DNA of 34,296 bases from Betaproteobacteria bacterium (lineage in GTDB: Bacteria > Pseudomonadota > Gammaproteobacteria > Burkholderiales > Burkholderiaceae_E), in NCBI GenBank assembly GCA_016868375.1, contig VGHA01000033.1, positions 1 to 34,296 of the forward strand. Reading direction: 5' to 3'. A program made the translations under genes and the position numbers. How positions within the stretch are numbered: position 1 is the stretch's first letter; the number at the start of each line of letters is the position of its first letter. This document shows, in pieces, positions 1 to 8,082 of the stretch. The notes beneath the pieces are model-generated. The model worked only from the letters and a program-made list of their open reading frames with translations, had not been told where the DNA came from and did not search any database.

Positions 1-47
1 CATCGGATGGGTGCCTCAGAACAATCAGTCCACACAAGGAGGAGACG

Positions 48-1253
48 ATGAACCTGAAGCTCAAGACTGGCGTGACCGCGCTTGCACTTGCCGCGGCCGC
101 GCTGGCGGCGAGGCCCGTTGCGGCGCAGGCCCCCCGCCCAATCAAGATCGGCTTTGTTACCGAGCTCACCGGCCCCTGGACGTTTTTTGGCACCAGTTGC
201 GTCGCCGGGCTCAAGTTTGCAACCGATGAAATCAATAAAGCGGGCGGCGTGCTGGGGCGACCGCTCGAATTCATCGTCACAGACAATCAGACCAAGTCTG
301 ATCAGGCACTTGCCGCATCGCGCAACCTGGATATCAATGACAAGGTGCTGGCGCTGAGTGGCCCCACCAGCTCAGATGTGGCGCTGGCGATGTATGGCTA
401 CGCCGAGCAGCAGAAGCTGCCCTTTCTGGTGCCGGTGGCCGCATTTCCACAGCTGACCAAGCCGGGCACGCGCTACACATTCCGAATTGAGCCCGACGCT
501 GCCGGCTGGGGCTACGCCATGGCGAAGTACATTGAGCAGATCAAGCCTGGCGCGAAGGTGGCGCTGATGCATTCCGATGCCGCGCTGATGCGGGCAATCA
601 TGGCGGGCTTCCGGTATCAGGCGCCGCGCTCCAAACTTAATATCGTGGCCGACATCATGTTCCCTCAGGGATCAAGCGACGCCACCGTACAGGCCGCCCA
701 AGTGCGGGCAGCAGCCCCTGACTATGTGATCGTCAGCGGAGCCGGCGCCTTCGATAACGTGCTCACCAATCAGCTGCTTGATCTGGGCATCAAGCCGCAG
801 CAGATCATCCACCCGTATGGCATTACCACCCAGGTGTTTGGCTGGGGACAGCGCAGCGTAGGCTCCATCTACGGCACGTTCTTTGACGTCGGCCTTGATT
901 CCGTGACCAAAGAAGGCAAAGACTTCATTGCGCGCTTCGATGCAGCGCACGGTCGCCCGCCGTCCTACGTTGAAAACTACTGCTACGTCACGCCTTACAT
1001 CTTCAAGGAGGCGATCGAGGCCGCAGGAACGGGCGATGACCGCGAAAAGCTGCGCAATGCGCTCTCGGCGCTCAACACCAAGGAAAAGACGACCGGTGTG
1101 CCCATCGTGTTCGACAAAAACGGGGCGCGCAAGGAGTACATGTATTTCCAGGAAATCGTCTCGGTCAACGGCAAGCGCTCGTATCAGTCGAAGCAGCGCT
1201 TCTATATTGAGTGGGACCCGGAAGTCATCCCGGTCTACGACCTGGTGAAGTAA
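48..1253 (+). CDS. Liv-type ABC transporter periplasmic substrate-binding protein (system 1)
   Basis: A 401-aa type I periplasmic binding protein of the LivJ/HAAT family, which captures amino acids or small carboxylates and delivers them to a LivHM permease. Residues 1 to about 27 form a Sec signal peptide with an Ala-rich core ending in an AxA-like site. The mature start (IKIGFVTELTGPW), then AGLKFATDEIN and GGVLGRPLEF, is the usual family opening. A strong Shine-Dalgarno (AAGGAGGAG, 36-44) sits just before the ATG. The gene heads an operon with livH, livM, livG and livF, separated from livH by a GC-rich hairpin. The substrate cannot be read from sequence; Burkholderiales paralogues often bind aromatic or dicarboxylic acids rather than leucine. 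Confidence 0.93.
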   Translation: MNLKLKTGVTALALAAAALAARPVAAQAPRPIKIGFVTELTGPWTFFGTSCVAGLKFATDEINKAGGVLGRPLEFIVTDNQTKSDQALAASRNLDINDKVLALSGPTSSDVALAMYGYAEQQKLPFLVPVAAFPQLTKPGTRYTFRIEPDAAGWGYAMAKYIEQIKPGAKVALMHSDAALMRAIMAGFRYQAPRSKLNIVADIMFPQGSSDATVQAAQVRAAAPDYVIVSGAGAFDNVLTNQLLDLGIKPQQIIHPYGITTQVFGWGQRSVGSIYGTFFDVGLDSVTKEGKDFIARFDAAHGRPPSYVENYCYVTPYIFKEAIEAAGTGDDREKLRNALSALNTKEKTTGVPIVFDKNGARKEYMYFQEIVSVNGKRSYQSKQRFYIEWDPEVIPVYDLVK

Positions 1254-1266
1254 GTCGTCGGACACA

Positions 1267-1296
1267 CCCGCCGGTGCAGGAATCGCAACCGGCGGG
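1267..1296 (+). terminator. Intercistronic hairpin between binding protein and livH
   Basis: CCCGCCGG at 1267-1274 pairs perfectly with CCGGCGGG at 1289-1296. TGC (1275-1277) and GCA (1285-1287) extend the stem past a one-base bulge. No run of T follows, so a partial terminator or mRNA-stabilising hairpin that favours the binding-protein message is more likely than full termination. The position just after a highly expressed binding-protein gene fits that role (inference). Confidence 0.5.
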
Positions 1297-1342
1297 CCTT
1301 GTCTTGCTCCCTGCGTAGTTGCTCCCTGCTTACTCACCCACC

Positions 1343-2224
1343 ATGACCGACGCTCAGATTCTTATCCTCATGTCGACGTTGTCGACGGGGCTTATTCTTG
1401 GCGCGATCTTCGCGCTCGTGGCGGCTGGCGTGACGATCGTTTACGGCTGTGTGTGGTTGCCCAATGCCAGCAACGGGCAGTTCTTTCTGCTGGCATCCCT
1501 TGCCGCCTGGACCTTCACAGCCTCGTTCGGCTGGACCAGTGCCGCGGCCGCCGTGGGCGTATTGGTTCTGGGCACGGCATTGGCGTACCTGCTTGAGTGG
1601 ACGCTGATCCGGCGACTGTATGACACGCCCAACCGCAACGTGGCCTATTTCGTCGTCACGCTTGGCCTCACGCAGATCATGACCGGCATTTTTTCGCTGA
1701 CCTATGCCAAGTGGAGCGATCAGTTCACGCTGCCGCCGATCGTTGAAGGTATCACGATGTTTGGGCCATTTCCGATGCCCAACAATCGGTTGTTTGTCAT
1801 GGGTGTCAGCCTGTTGGTGCTGGTGCTGCTCTTTGTCCTGCTCCGCTATCACCCCTATGGGCGGGCGCTTCGGGCGGTGTTTCAGAACCGTGAGGCGGCA
1901 GCGCTTCGCGGTGTCAACGTGCGCGCCATTTACCGACTGTCCTTCGTCCTGGGGTCGGTGATCATTTTTCTGGGTGGAATTCTGTTCGCACTCGCTTACA
2001 GCTATGACCTCACGGTTGCCTGGACCATGTCAATCACTGCCTTTGCAATCATGATCATCGGCGGCCCCGGATCGGTGGTCGGCGCGCTGGTCATCGGCAT
2101 GACCTTCGGCTTCACCCAGGCGATTGTCAGCATCTTTGCCAGCCCGACCGCCGCCACGTTTTCATACCTGGGCGCGATGCTGCTGATCCTGCTGTTTCGG
2201 CCTAGCGGACTATTCAAGCGATGA
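1343..2224 (+). CDS. livH: Branched-chain amino acid-type ABC permease LivH (system 1)
   Basis: A 293-aa inner-membrane permease of the LivH family with about eight hydrophobic segments. It shows the characteristic N-terminal GLILGAIFALVAAGVTIVYG segment and the cytoplasmic loop RAVFQNREAAALRGVNV, which corresponds to the conserved coupling loop contacting the ATPase. The ATG at 1343 is chosen over an upstream in-frame TTG at 1319 because it opens the normal LivH N-terminus. Its stop overlaps the livM start in an ATGA-type junction, indicating translational coupling. Confidence 0.92.
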   Translation: MTDAQILILMSTLSTGLILGAIFALVAAGVTIVYGCVWLPNASNGQFFLLASLAAWTFTASFGWTSAAAAVGVLVLGTALAYLLEWTLIRRLYDTPNRNVAYFVVTLGLTQIMTGIFSLTYAKWSDQFTLPPIVEGITMFGPFPMPNNRLFVMGVSLLVLVLLFVLLRYHPYGRALRAVFQNREAAALRGVNVRAIYRLSFVLGSVIIFLGGILFALAYSYDLTVAWTMSITAFAIMIIGGPGSVVGALVIGMTFGFTQAIVSIFASPTAATFSYLGAMLLILLFRPSGLFKR

Positions 2225-3198
2225 AGCCTGTCTCTGATCGCGCGCTCTGGATCTTTGCCGCGGCTGCGCTCGCCCTGCCCCTTATTGCCGATGGCAACAA
2301 GTTTCTGGCCTTTGTGCTGGGCATGACCTATATCAGCCTGCTGTGGGCCACCGGCATGAATCTGATGTACGGCTATGTGGGCCTGATGCCGCTGATGTTC
2401 GCAGGCGTGGCGGGCATTGCAGGCTACGCGGTAGTGCACCTCACCCGCGAGCTGGGTTGGTCGTTCTGGGTTGCCATGCCGGTTGCCACCCTCATGGCGG
2501 CGATTGCCGGCGTCGCGCTGGGCCTGCCGTCGCTGCGGCTGAAGGGCTTTTATTTCACGTTGTGTTCGCTCGTCATTCAAACGGTTCTCACGCTGGCTTT
2601 CATCTTCTTCCCAACCTATACCAACGGCGATACCGGCATCAACCAGATTGCGCCGCCCGACTGGTTCGGAGGACGGCTGTCGGGTTTGGGGCTGGAACTG
2701 ATGATCGCCCTGTTCACGGTGGCGGGCATCCTGATCTGCGCCTGGATTGCGCGCTCGCCACTCGGTCAGCGTTTCGTCGCTATTCGCGAAGACGACATCC
2801 TGGCTGAAGCCATCGGCATTCGGGTCGTCCGCTGCAAGATCATCGCGTTTTTCATCGTGTCACTCTACGCAGGCGTTGGTGGCTGTTTCTACTCGGTCTA
2901 CATCGGATTTGTCTCGCCACGCGCATTTGATGTGCTCGTTTCCATGAACATCTGGCTGTTTGTGGCCTTTGGTGGGCGCGGCACCATCGCGGGTCCCATC
3001 ATTGGCACTGCGATCCTCGCGCCCATACCGTTTCTGCTTCAGGATCTGCAGGCGTTCAAAGACATCCTGTCCGGCGTATTGATCATCGTCGTGACGCTGC
3101 TGATGCCGGGTGGCATTTATGGTGCGTGGCTCGCCAGGCGTCGCCGCGTGCAGCAGGCGGGCGTTGACAGTGCGCGCGTGCAGGAGAGCCGCGTATGA
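2221..3198 (+). CDS. livM: Branched-chain amino acid-type ABC permease LivM (system 1)
   Basis: A 325-aa partner permease of LivH, highly hydrophobic, with the LivM landmarks NLMYGYVGLMPLMFAGVAGI near the N-terminus and FVAIREDDILAEAIGI as the ATPase-coupling loop. The family usually reads RDNxxxAEAxGI there, so this is a mild variant. A basic tail (ARRRRV) ends the protein. It overlaps livH by 4 bp at its start and livG by 4 bp at its end, so the four transport genes are one tightly coupled transcript. Confidence 0.92.
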   Translation: MKPVSDRALWIFAAAALALPLIADGNKFLAFVLGMTYISLLWATGMNLMYGYVGLMPLMFAGVAGIAGYAVVHLTRELGWSFWVAMPVATLMAAIAGVALGLPSLRLKGFYFTLCSLVIQTVLTLAFIFFPTYTNGDTGINQIAPPDWFGGRLSGLGLELMIALFTVAGILICAWIARSPLGQRFVAIREDDILAEAIGIRVVRCKIIAFFIVSLYAGVGGCFYSVYIGFVSPRAFDVLVSMNIWLFVAFGGRGTIAGPIIGTAILAPIPFLLQDLQAFKDILSGVLIIVVTLLMPGGIYGAWLARRRRVQQAGVDSARVQESRV

Positions 3199-3917
3199 GC
3201 AGCGAGCGTCTCCTTAATGTCAGCGGACTGTCGAAGCGCTTTGGCGGTGTGGTGGCCCTTAAGAATGTCGATGGGGTTTCGGTGGCGGGCGAAACGCTCG
3301 GAATGATCGGCCCCAACGGGTCGGGCAAGACGACATTCGTCAACATGGTAAGCGGGCATATCCGACCCGATGCCGGTACGCTGCAGTTCGCAGGCATTGA
3401 TATCGCTGGTAAAACGCCTCACGAACTCGCCGAAATCGGACTGTGCCGCACCTATCAGGCGGTCCGGGTTTTTTCAGCGCTGCCAGTACAGCAGAACATC
3501 GACAACGCGCGTCTGCTGCTCGCCCATCGGGGTCTGAACAGCGCGGAGTTGAAAGAGCTTACCGAGTGGCTGCGGCTGGACACCCGGCTTGAAGCGGCCG
3601 CAGGCAGTCTTACGCTGTTCGAACAGCGCAGGCTCGAGTTGTTGATGCGACTGGTGCTCAAGCCTAAGCTGATCATGCTCGATGAGCCGGTAGGCGGGCT
3701 CGCGGTCACCGAAGTCATCGAAATGATTCAGCTTCTTAAGGAACTGCGCGCGCGCTGCTCGATTTTTGTAATTGAGCACACCATGCGCGTCATACGGGAA
3801 CTGGCCGATCGCGTCATGGTGTTGATTGCCGGCGAGAAAGTGGCTGATGGGCCGCCCGCCGACATTCTGCGCAACAAGCGCGTCATCGACGAGTACCTGG
3901 GAGCGCGCCATGCTTGA
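3195..3917 (+). CDS. livG: ABC transporter ATP-binding protein LivG (system 1), variant signature loop
   Basis: A 240-aa ATPase of the LivG class that powers the LivHM pore. Walker A is GPNGSGKTT, Walker B is LIMLDEP, and the H-loop lies in FVIEHTM. The signature loop is unusual: where LivG normally reads LSYGQQR, this has LTLFEQRR, with Phe at the position of the conserved Gly, and the D-loop side reads DEPVGGL. I recall similar variants in some LivG-like proteins, so this may be a lineage trait rather than decay. The length is slightly below the usual ~255 aa. LivF of the same system keeps a canonical LSGGQQQ, so the ATPase dimer would be asymmetric. Confidence 0.88.
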   Translation: MSSERLLNVSGLSKRFGGVVALKNVDGVSVAGETLGMIGPNGSGKTTFVNMVSGHIRPDAGTLQFAGIDIAGKTPHELAEIGLCRTYQAVRVFSALPVQQNIDNARLLLAHRGLNSAELKELTEWLRLDTRLEAAAGSLTLFEQRRLELLMRLVLKPKLIMLDEPVGGLAVTEVIEMIQLLKELRARCSIFVIEHTMRVIRELADRVMVLIAGEKVADGPPADILRNKRVIDEYLGARHA

Positions 3918-4614
3918 AGTGCGCGATCTGGAAATTCGTTATGGCCCGTTTCTCGCGGTAGACAAGGTCAGCCTGGAAGTTCGCCAGGGTGAGATTGTGG
4001 GCGTGATCGGCCCGAACGGCGCCGGAAAGAGCTCGGTCGTTCGTGCCATCACAGGCCTGGTGCGCCCTACCAGCGGATCGGTCAGCTTTCTGGGCCAGTC
4101 CACGCTTGAGGTCCCCGTTCATGACCTGATACGCCAGGGGCTGTCGCTGGTCCCTGAAGGCCGTGGCCTGTTCCCCATGATGTCAGTCGAAGAGAACCTG
4201 TTGATGGGGGGCTATTCACTCACCGACCGCACGCGGCGCGATGAGTTGATGGCGTCCTGCTATGAGCTGTTCCCAATTCTGAAAGAGCGGCGCGACCAGC
4301 TGGCTGGCACGCTTTCAGGCGGCCAACAGCAGATGGTGGCTGTATCGGTTGGATTGATGGGCGACCCGACGCTGTGTATTTTTGACGAGCCGTCTCTGGG
4401 GCTTGCACCCATCGTGATTCAGCAGATCGGCGAAACGCTGCAGAAGATGCGCGCGCTTAAGCTGACGGTGCTGCTGATTGAGCAAAACGCGATGCTGGCC
4501 AGCAGCGTCGCCGACCGGATCTACATCATGTCTGCCGGCCGAATCCAGTTTCACGATACGCCCGATCGGCTCATGCAGAACCCCGAAGTTATCGAGAAGT
4601 TCCTGAGCGCGTAG
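3910..4614 (+). CDS. livF: ABC transporter ATP-binding protein LivF (system 1)
   Basis: A 234-aa ATPase of the LivF class, second nucleotide-binding subunit of system 1. All motifs are canonical: Walker A GPNGAGKSS, signature LSGGQQQ, Walker B LCIFDEP, D-loop SLGLAP and H-loop LLIEQNA. The start is the ATG at 3910, which overlaps the livG stop by 8 bp; an in-frame ATG at 3826 lies inside livG and encodes no family-like sequence. This is the last gene of the first Liv operon, and its 3' end overlaps the convergent unknown gene by 26 bp. Confidence 0.92.
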   Translation: MLEVRDLEIRYGPFLAVDKVSLEVRQGEIVGVIGPNGAGKSSVVRAITGLVRPTSGSVSFLGQSTLEVPVHDLIRQGLSLVPEGRGLFPMMSVEENLLMGGYSLTDRTRRDELMASCYELFPILKERRDQLAGTLSGGQQQMVAVSVGLMGDPTLCIFDEPSLGLAPIVIQQIGETLQKMRALKLTVLLIEQNAMLASSVADRIYIMSAGRIQFHDTPDRLMQNPEVIEKFLSA

Positions 4615-5050
4615 CGGGTTGCGAAGGCGCTGACTCAGTCGGGTCTTCAACAACCCAGTCTGGCGAGGGCGGCAGCCAGCCTCCCGTGGGGGCGGTAAAA
4701 CGCTCGCCCGTTCGGCGATTCACCCAGCGCACCAGTGCCTGCGACACAAAGCTGCCCGCAGGGGGCGGCCTGAAGCCGAAATTGCGATCAGGTGTCGTAC
4801 CCATAGCTGGCGTGGAGGCGGGTTCGGTCATAGCCGGCAGCGTCTGCGATGCAGGGTGTTCGGCTCCTTTGAGAAGCTCCGATGACGATGCACTGGTGCC
4901 GGCCGCTTCCGCCTTTTGCAGGGCGACGAGCGCAACGACCATGACCGACGCTGCGAACCATATTGGACGAAAGGCCGCTAGCGCGGTTGAGCGCCAGGAC
5001 CGCGGCCCGCCCCGAGGAGGCCTGATGCGCGGTTGAGGAGTGGTTGTCAT
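4589..5050 (-). CDS. Hypothetical membrane-anchored protein, 153 aa
   Basis: I do not recognise a family. From the ATG whose complement ends at 5050 the protein has a basic N-terminus (PRIRPPRGGPRSWR), one hydrophobic segment at about residues 29-48 (WFAASVMVVALVAL), an Ala/Ser/Pro-rich linker and a compact C-terminal segment (QALVRWVNRRTGERFTAPTG, then WLPPSP and WVVEDP). That composition suggests an N-terminal anchor with a short periplasmic domain. It is convergent with livF and divergent from the nitroreductase gene. The frame stays open upstream to 5683 opposite the nitroreductase, which looks like a shadow. No convincing ribosome-binding site was found. Confidence 0.5.
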   Translation of the reverse strand: MTTTPQPRIRPPRGGPRSWRSTALAAFRPIWFAASVMVVALVALQKAEAAGTSASSSELLKGAEHPASQTLPAMTEPASTPAMGTTPDRNFGFRPPPAGSFVSQALVRWVNRRTGERFTAPTGGWLPPSPDWVVEDPTESAPSQPATRSGTSR

Positions 5051-5128
5051 CCGAAAATGCTGCCATATCGGCGAACGTGATGCGCGTTGTTGGCTATTAT
5101 CCCCGCCGTCCACTTCAGGAGTCTGTTG

Positions 5129-5794
5129 ATGAATGTCAGTGATGCTGTCGCCAAGCGTTATTCGGTTCGTGCGTTTCTCGATCGTCCGGTGGACGGCATG
5201 CTGGTTAGGGAACTGCTGGAACTCGCTGCTCAGTCGCCATCGGGCGGCAATCTGCAGCCCTGGATCGTGCAGGTGATCGCCGGAGAGCGCCAGGCCGGAT
5301 TGAAGCGCCTGATGGCAGCCACGATCGACGCGGGCATACGCGAAAAGGGTGAATATCACGTGTATCCACCCAATCTGTGGGAGCCGCTTAATTCGCGTCG
5401 AGCGACCGCAGCGTCGCAGCGATTTCAGGCGACCGCCATTCCCGATGACGCGGACGGCGCGGTTGAGATGCAGCGCGAAAACTTCAGGTTTTTTGGCGCT
5501 CCGGTTGGACTGTTCTTCAGCATTGACCGGCGTTGCGGTCCGCCCCAGTGGGCCGATGTTGGGATGATGATGCAAACCTTCATGCTCCTGGCAGTTGAAC
5601 GGGGACTGGCCACCTGCCCTCAGATGATCTGGGCGCGCTGGCCTAAAACGGTCTCCACGTATCTGGAGATTCCCGAGACGCACATGCTGTACTCGGGGAT
5701 GTCGCTGGGCTACCCGGACGAGTCGTCGAAGTGGAACTCGTTCAGGACGGCGCGGGCGTCGGTGACGGAGTTTGCGAGTTTCGATGGGGCTTAA
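5129..5794 (+). CDS. Nitroreductase family protein (FMN-dependent)
   Basis: A 221-aa protein of the NfsB/FRase nitroreductase superfamily: small FMN flavoproteins that reduce nitro groups, quinones or enones with NAD(P)H. The N-terminal RYSVRAFLDRPV and the segment AAQSPSGGNLQPW are the typical FMN-phosphate-binding signatures, and the C-terminal third (PQMIWARWP, then SGMSLGYPD) matches the family. The ATG at 5129 has a well-placed Shine-Dalgarno (AGGAG, 5117-5121); an upstream in-frame TTG at 5087 is unlikely. It stands alone on the plus strand, convergent with the dioxygenase gene. The substrate is unknown. Confidence 0.88.
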   Translation: MNVSDAVAKRYSVRAFLDRPVDGMLVRELLELAAQSPSGGNLQPWIVQVIAGERQAGLKRLMAATIDAGIREKGEYHVYPPNLWEPLNSRRATAASQRFQATAIPDDADGAVEMQRENFRFFGAPVGLFFSIDRRCGPPQWADVGMMMQTFMLLAVERGLATCPQMIWARWPKTVSTYLEIPETHMLYSGMSLGYPDESSKWNSFRTARASVTEFASFDGA

Positions 5795-5979
5795 GGGCGG
5801 TCGATGTTTGCGCGCGCCGGGCCGGGGTAGACGCTGGCCGTTCGCTTAAACGGACTGCGCCTCCGCCTGCGGCGGCGACAGCCGTCTGAGCGCTGGCGCG
5901 CACCCGCCCCGCGCCCGGGCGTGAAACGACACACCCGCGGCGTCTAACCGAAGCGCTCAGGCGTGTGCGGCAATACAAC

Positions 5980-6609
<630 letters not shown>

Positions 6610-6702
6610 TCAGAGGTCAATGAGCCGAATCTTGACCTTAACAATACCCCGAACCCGCTCGCCTGCTTTCTGGCTGTTCCAGCTGCGCGGACCGAGCCCC
6701 TG

Positions 6703-8082
6703 CTAATCACGCTGCAGGTCTGCAACGGCGCGCTGCAGCAAGACGCCTGCAATATGCGCACGATATTCAGCCGGTGCATGAAGGTCATCAGAGGCCACTC
6801 GCGGATCAAGCGTCAAGCCTTTCAACGCCGCGCTATCGAACCGTTCCGACAGAAGCGCCTCTGCCTTGGACCACCGATATACACCCGACCCAAGGCCCGT
6901 GATCGCGACTCGCACCCACTGTGCAAACCGAACCACCGCAACCCCGACCAATGCGAATCGAGAAGCCGGTTGCTCAAATTTAAGATAACGCCCCGCCACG
7001 GCAGGCGGAAACCGCACACTGACGATCAACTCATCACTTGCAAGCGCAGTGCCGAAGAGCCCGGTAAAAAACGCGTCGGCAGTAATCTCCCTATGCGTTG
7101 TGATGATCGTTGCCCCGCTCGCCAACACCCCTGCGGGCCAGCAGGCCGCCGGGTCATGGTTGGCAAGCGACCCACCGAGAGTTCCTGCGGCACGAACCTG
7201 CTGATCAGCAATTCCACCCGCAAGGGCTGCGAGCATCGGCCAACCCGCGCGCACTCGGGGATTGGTTGCCACGCGCGCGTGCGACACCATGGCGCCAATG
7301 ATCAGGTGCGAGCGCTCATCGACGCGAAGCTCATGCAATTCGTTGATGTCCTGCAAATCGAATAGATGGCTGGGAGCCGCTAATCCTAGACGTATCGCTG
7401 GCAGCAGGCTCTGCCCACCCGCGAGCGGCCGGGCATCAGGATGCTGTGCTAGCCATTCAATTGCGCGCTTGAGTGTTGCTGGCCGCTTAACCTGAAACGA
7501 CGCTGCGCTAGCCGCTGGTTCCATGGCACCCATCGGCGCCAGCTCGCTGACCGATGGCGAGGCATAACGCTGCGCGGTGTCATTTGGCTGTACCGACATC
7601 AACCCGGCCCCTCGCAGGACTGGCAAGACCTCGCAGAGGGCGTTCACGATGCCTTCGTATCCCGTGCAGCGACAGAGATTGCCCGCCAGCGCATGACGCA
7701 CCGCCTGCGGCTCCGCAGGAACCGCTTCATTGACCATCGCCAGCGCCCGCATGACAAACCCAGGCGTGCAATAGCCGCATTGCAGCGCGTGATGCCGACT
7801 GAAGGCCTGCTGGATGAGGTGCAGCGGCATACCCTCAGAGGCGAGCCCCTCTATAGTGAGCACCGCTGCGCCTGCGGCCTGCAGCGTGAGGCGATTACAG
7901 CTCTTGATCGCAGTCCCGTCGACCACGACCGTACAGGCGCCGCACTGCGCCGTGTCGCAACCCTGATGCGACCCGGTCAGCTCGCAGCGCTCGCGAAGCG
8001 TGTCGATCAATGCCTCGGAGTCTTCGACCCGCAGCTGCCGTGTCTGTCCGTTGATATGAAGCGTGATCAGTTGGCTACTCAC
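6703..8082 (-). CDS. Molybdenum hydroxylase: fused [2Fe-2S] and FAD subunit
   Basis: A 459-aa single protein joining what are usually two subunits (CoxS-type and CoxM-type) of xanthine-oxidase-family hydroxylases. Residues 1-80 are the plant-type ferredoxin domain (C42, C47, C50, C62 in GCDTAQCGAC and SC). Residues 95-150 carry the second 2Fe-2S helical domain (C102, C105, C137, C139 in QCGYCTPG and LCRCTGYEG). After a ~45-residue linker, residues ~196-459 form the FAD domain (AGGQSLLP at 221, TLGGSLANHD at 301). It passes electrons from the Mo site to an acceptor. The GTG start at 8082 overlaps the large-subunit stop (GTGAGTAG), so the two are translationally coupled. Confidence 0.92.
   Translation of the reverse strand: MSSQLITLHINGQTRQLRVEDSEALIDTLRERCELTGSHQGCDTAQCGACTVVVDGTAIKSCNRLTLQAAGAAVLTIEGLASEGMPLHLIQQAFSRHHALQCGYCTPGFVMRALAMVNEAVPAEPQAVRHALAGNLCRCTGYEGIVNALCEVLPVLRGAGLMSVQPNDTAQRYASPSVSELAPMGAMEPAASAASFQVKRPATLKRAIEWLAQHPDARPLAGGQSLLPAIRLGLAAPSHLFDLQDINELHELRVDERSHLIIGAMVSHARVATNPRVRAGWPMLAALAGGIADQQVRAAGTLGGSLANHDPAACWPAGVLASGATIITTHREITADAFFTGLFGTALASDELIVSVRFPPAVAGRYLKFEQPASRFALVGVAVVRFAQWVRVAITGLGSGVYRWSKAEALLSERFDSAALKGLTLDPRVASDDLHAPAEYRAHIAGVLLQRAVADLQRD

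Noticed and set aside
5795-5979. Bidirectional terminator or small gene between the convergent nitroreductase and dioxygenase genes.
   Set aside because: GC-rich sequence with only short imperfect stems and no T-run; open frames there have no Shine-Dalgarno and no family features.
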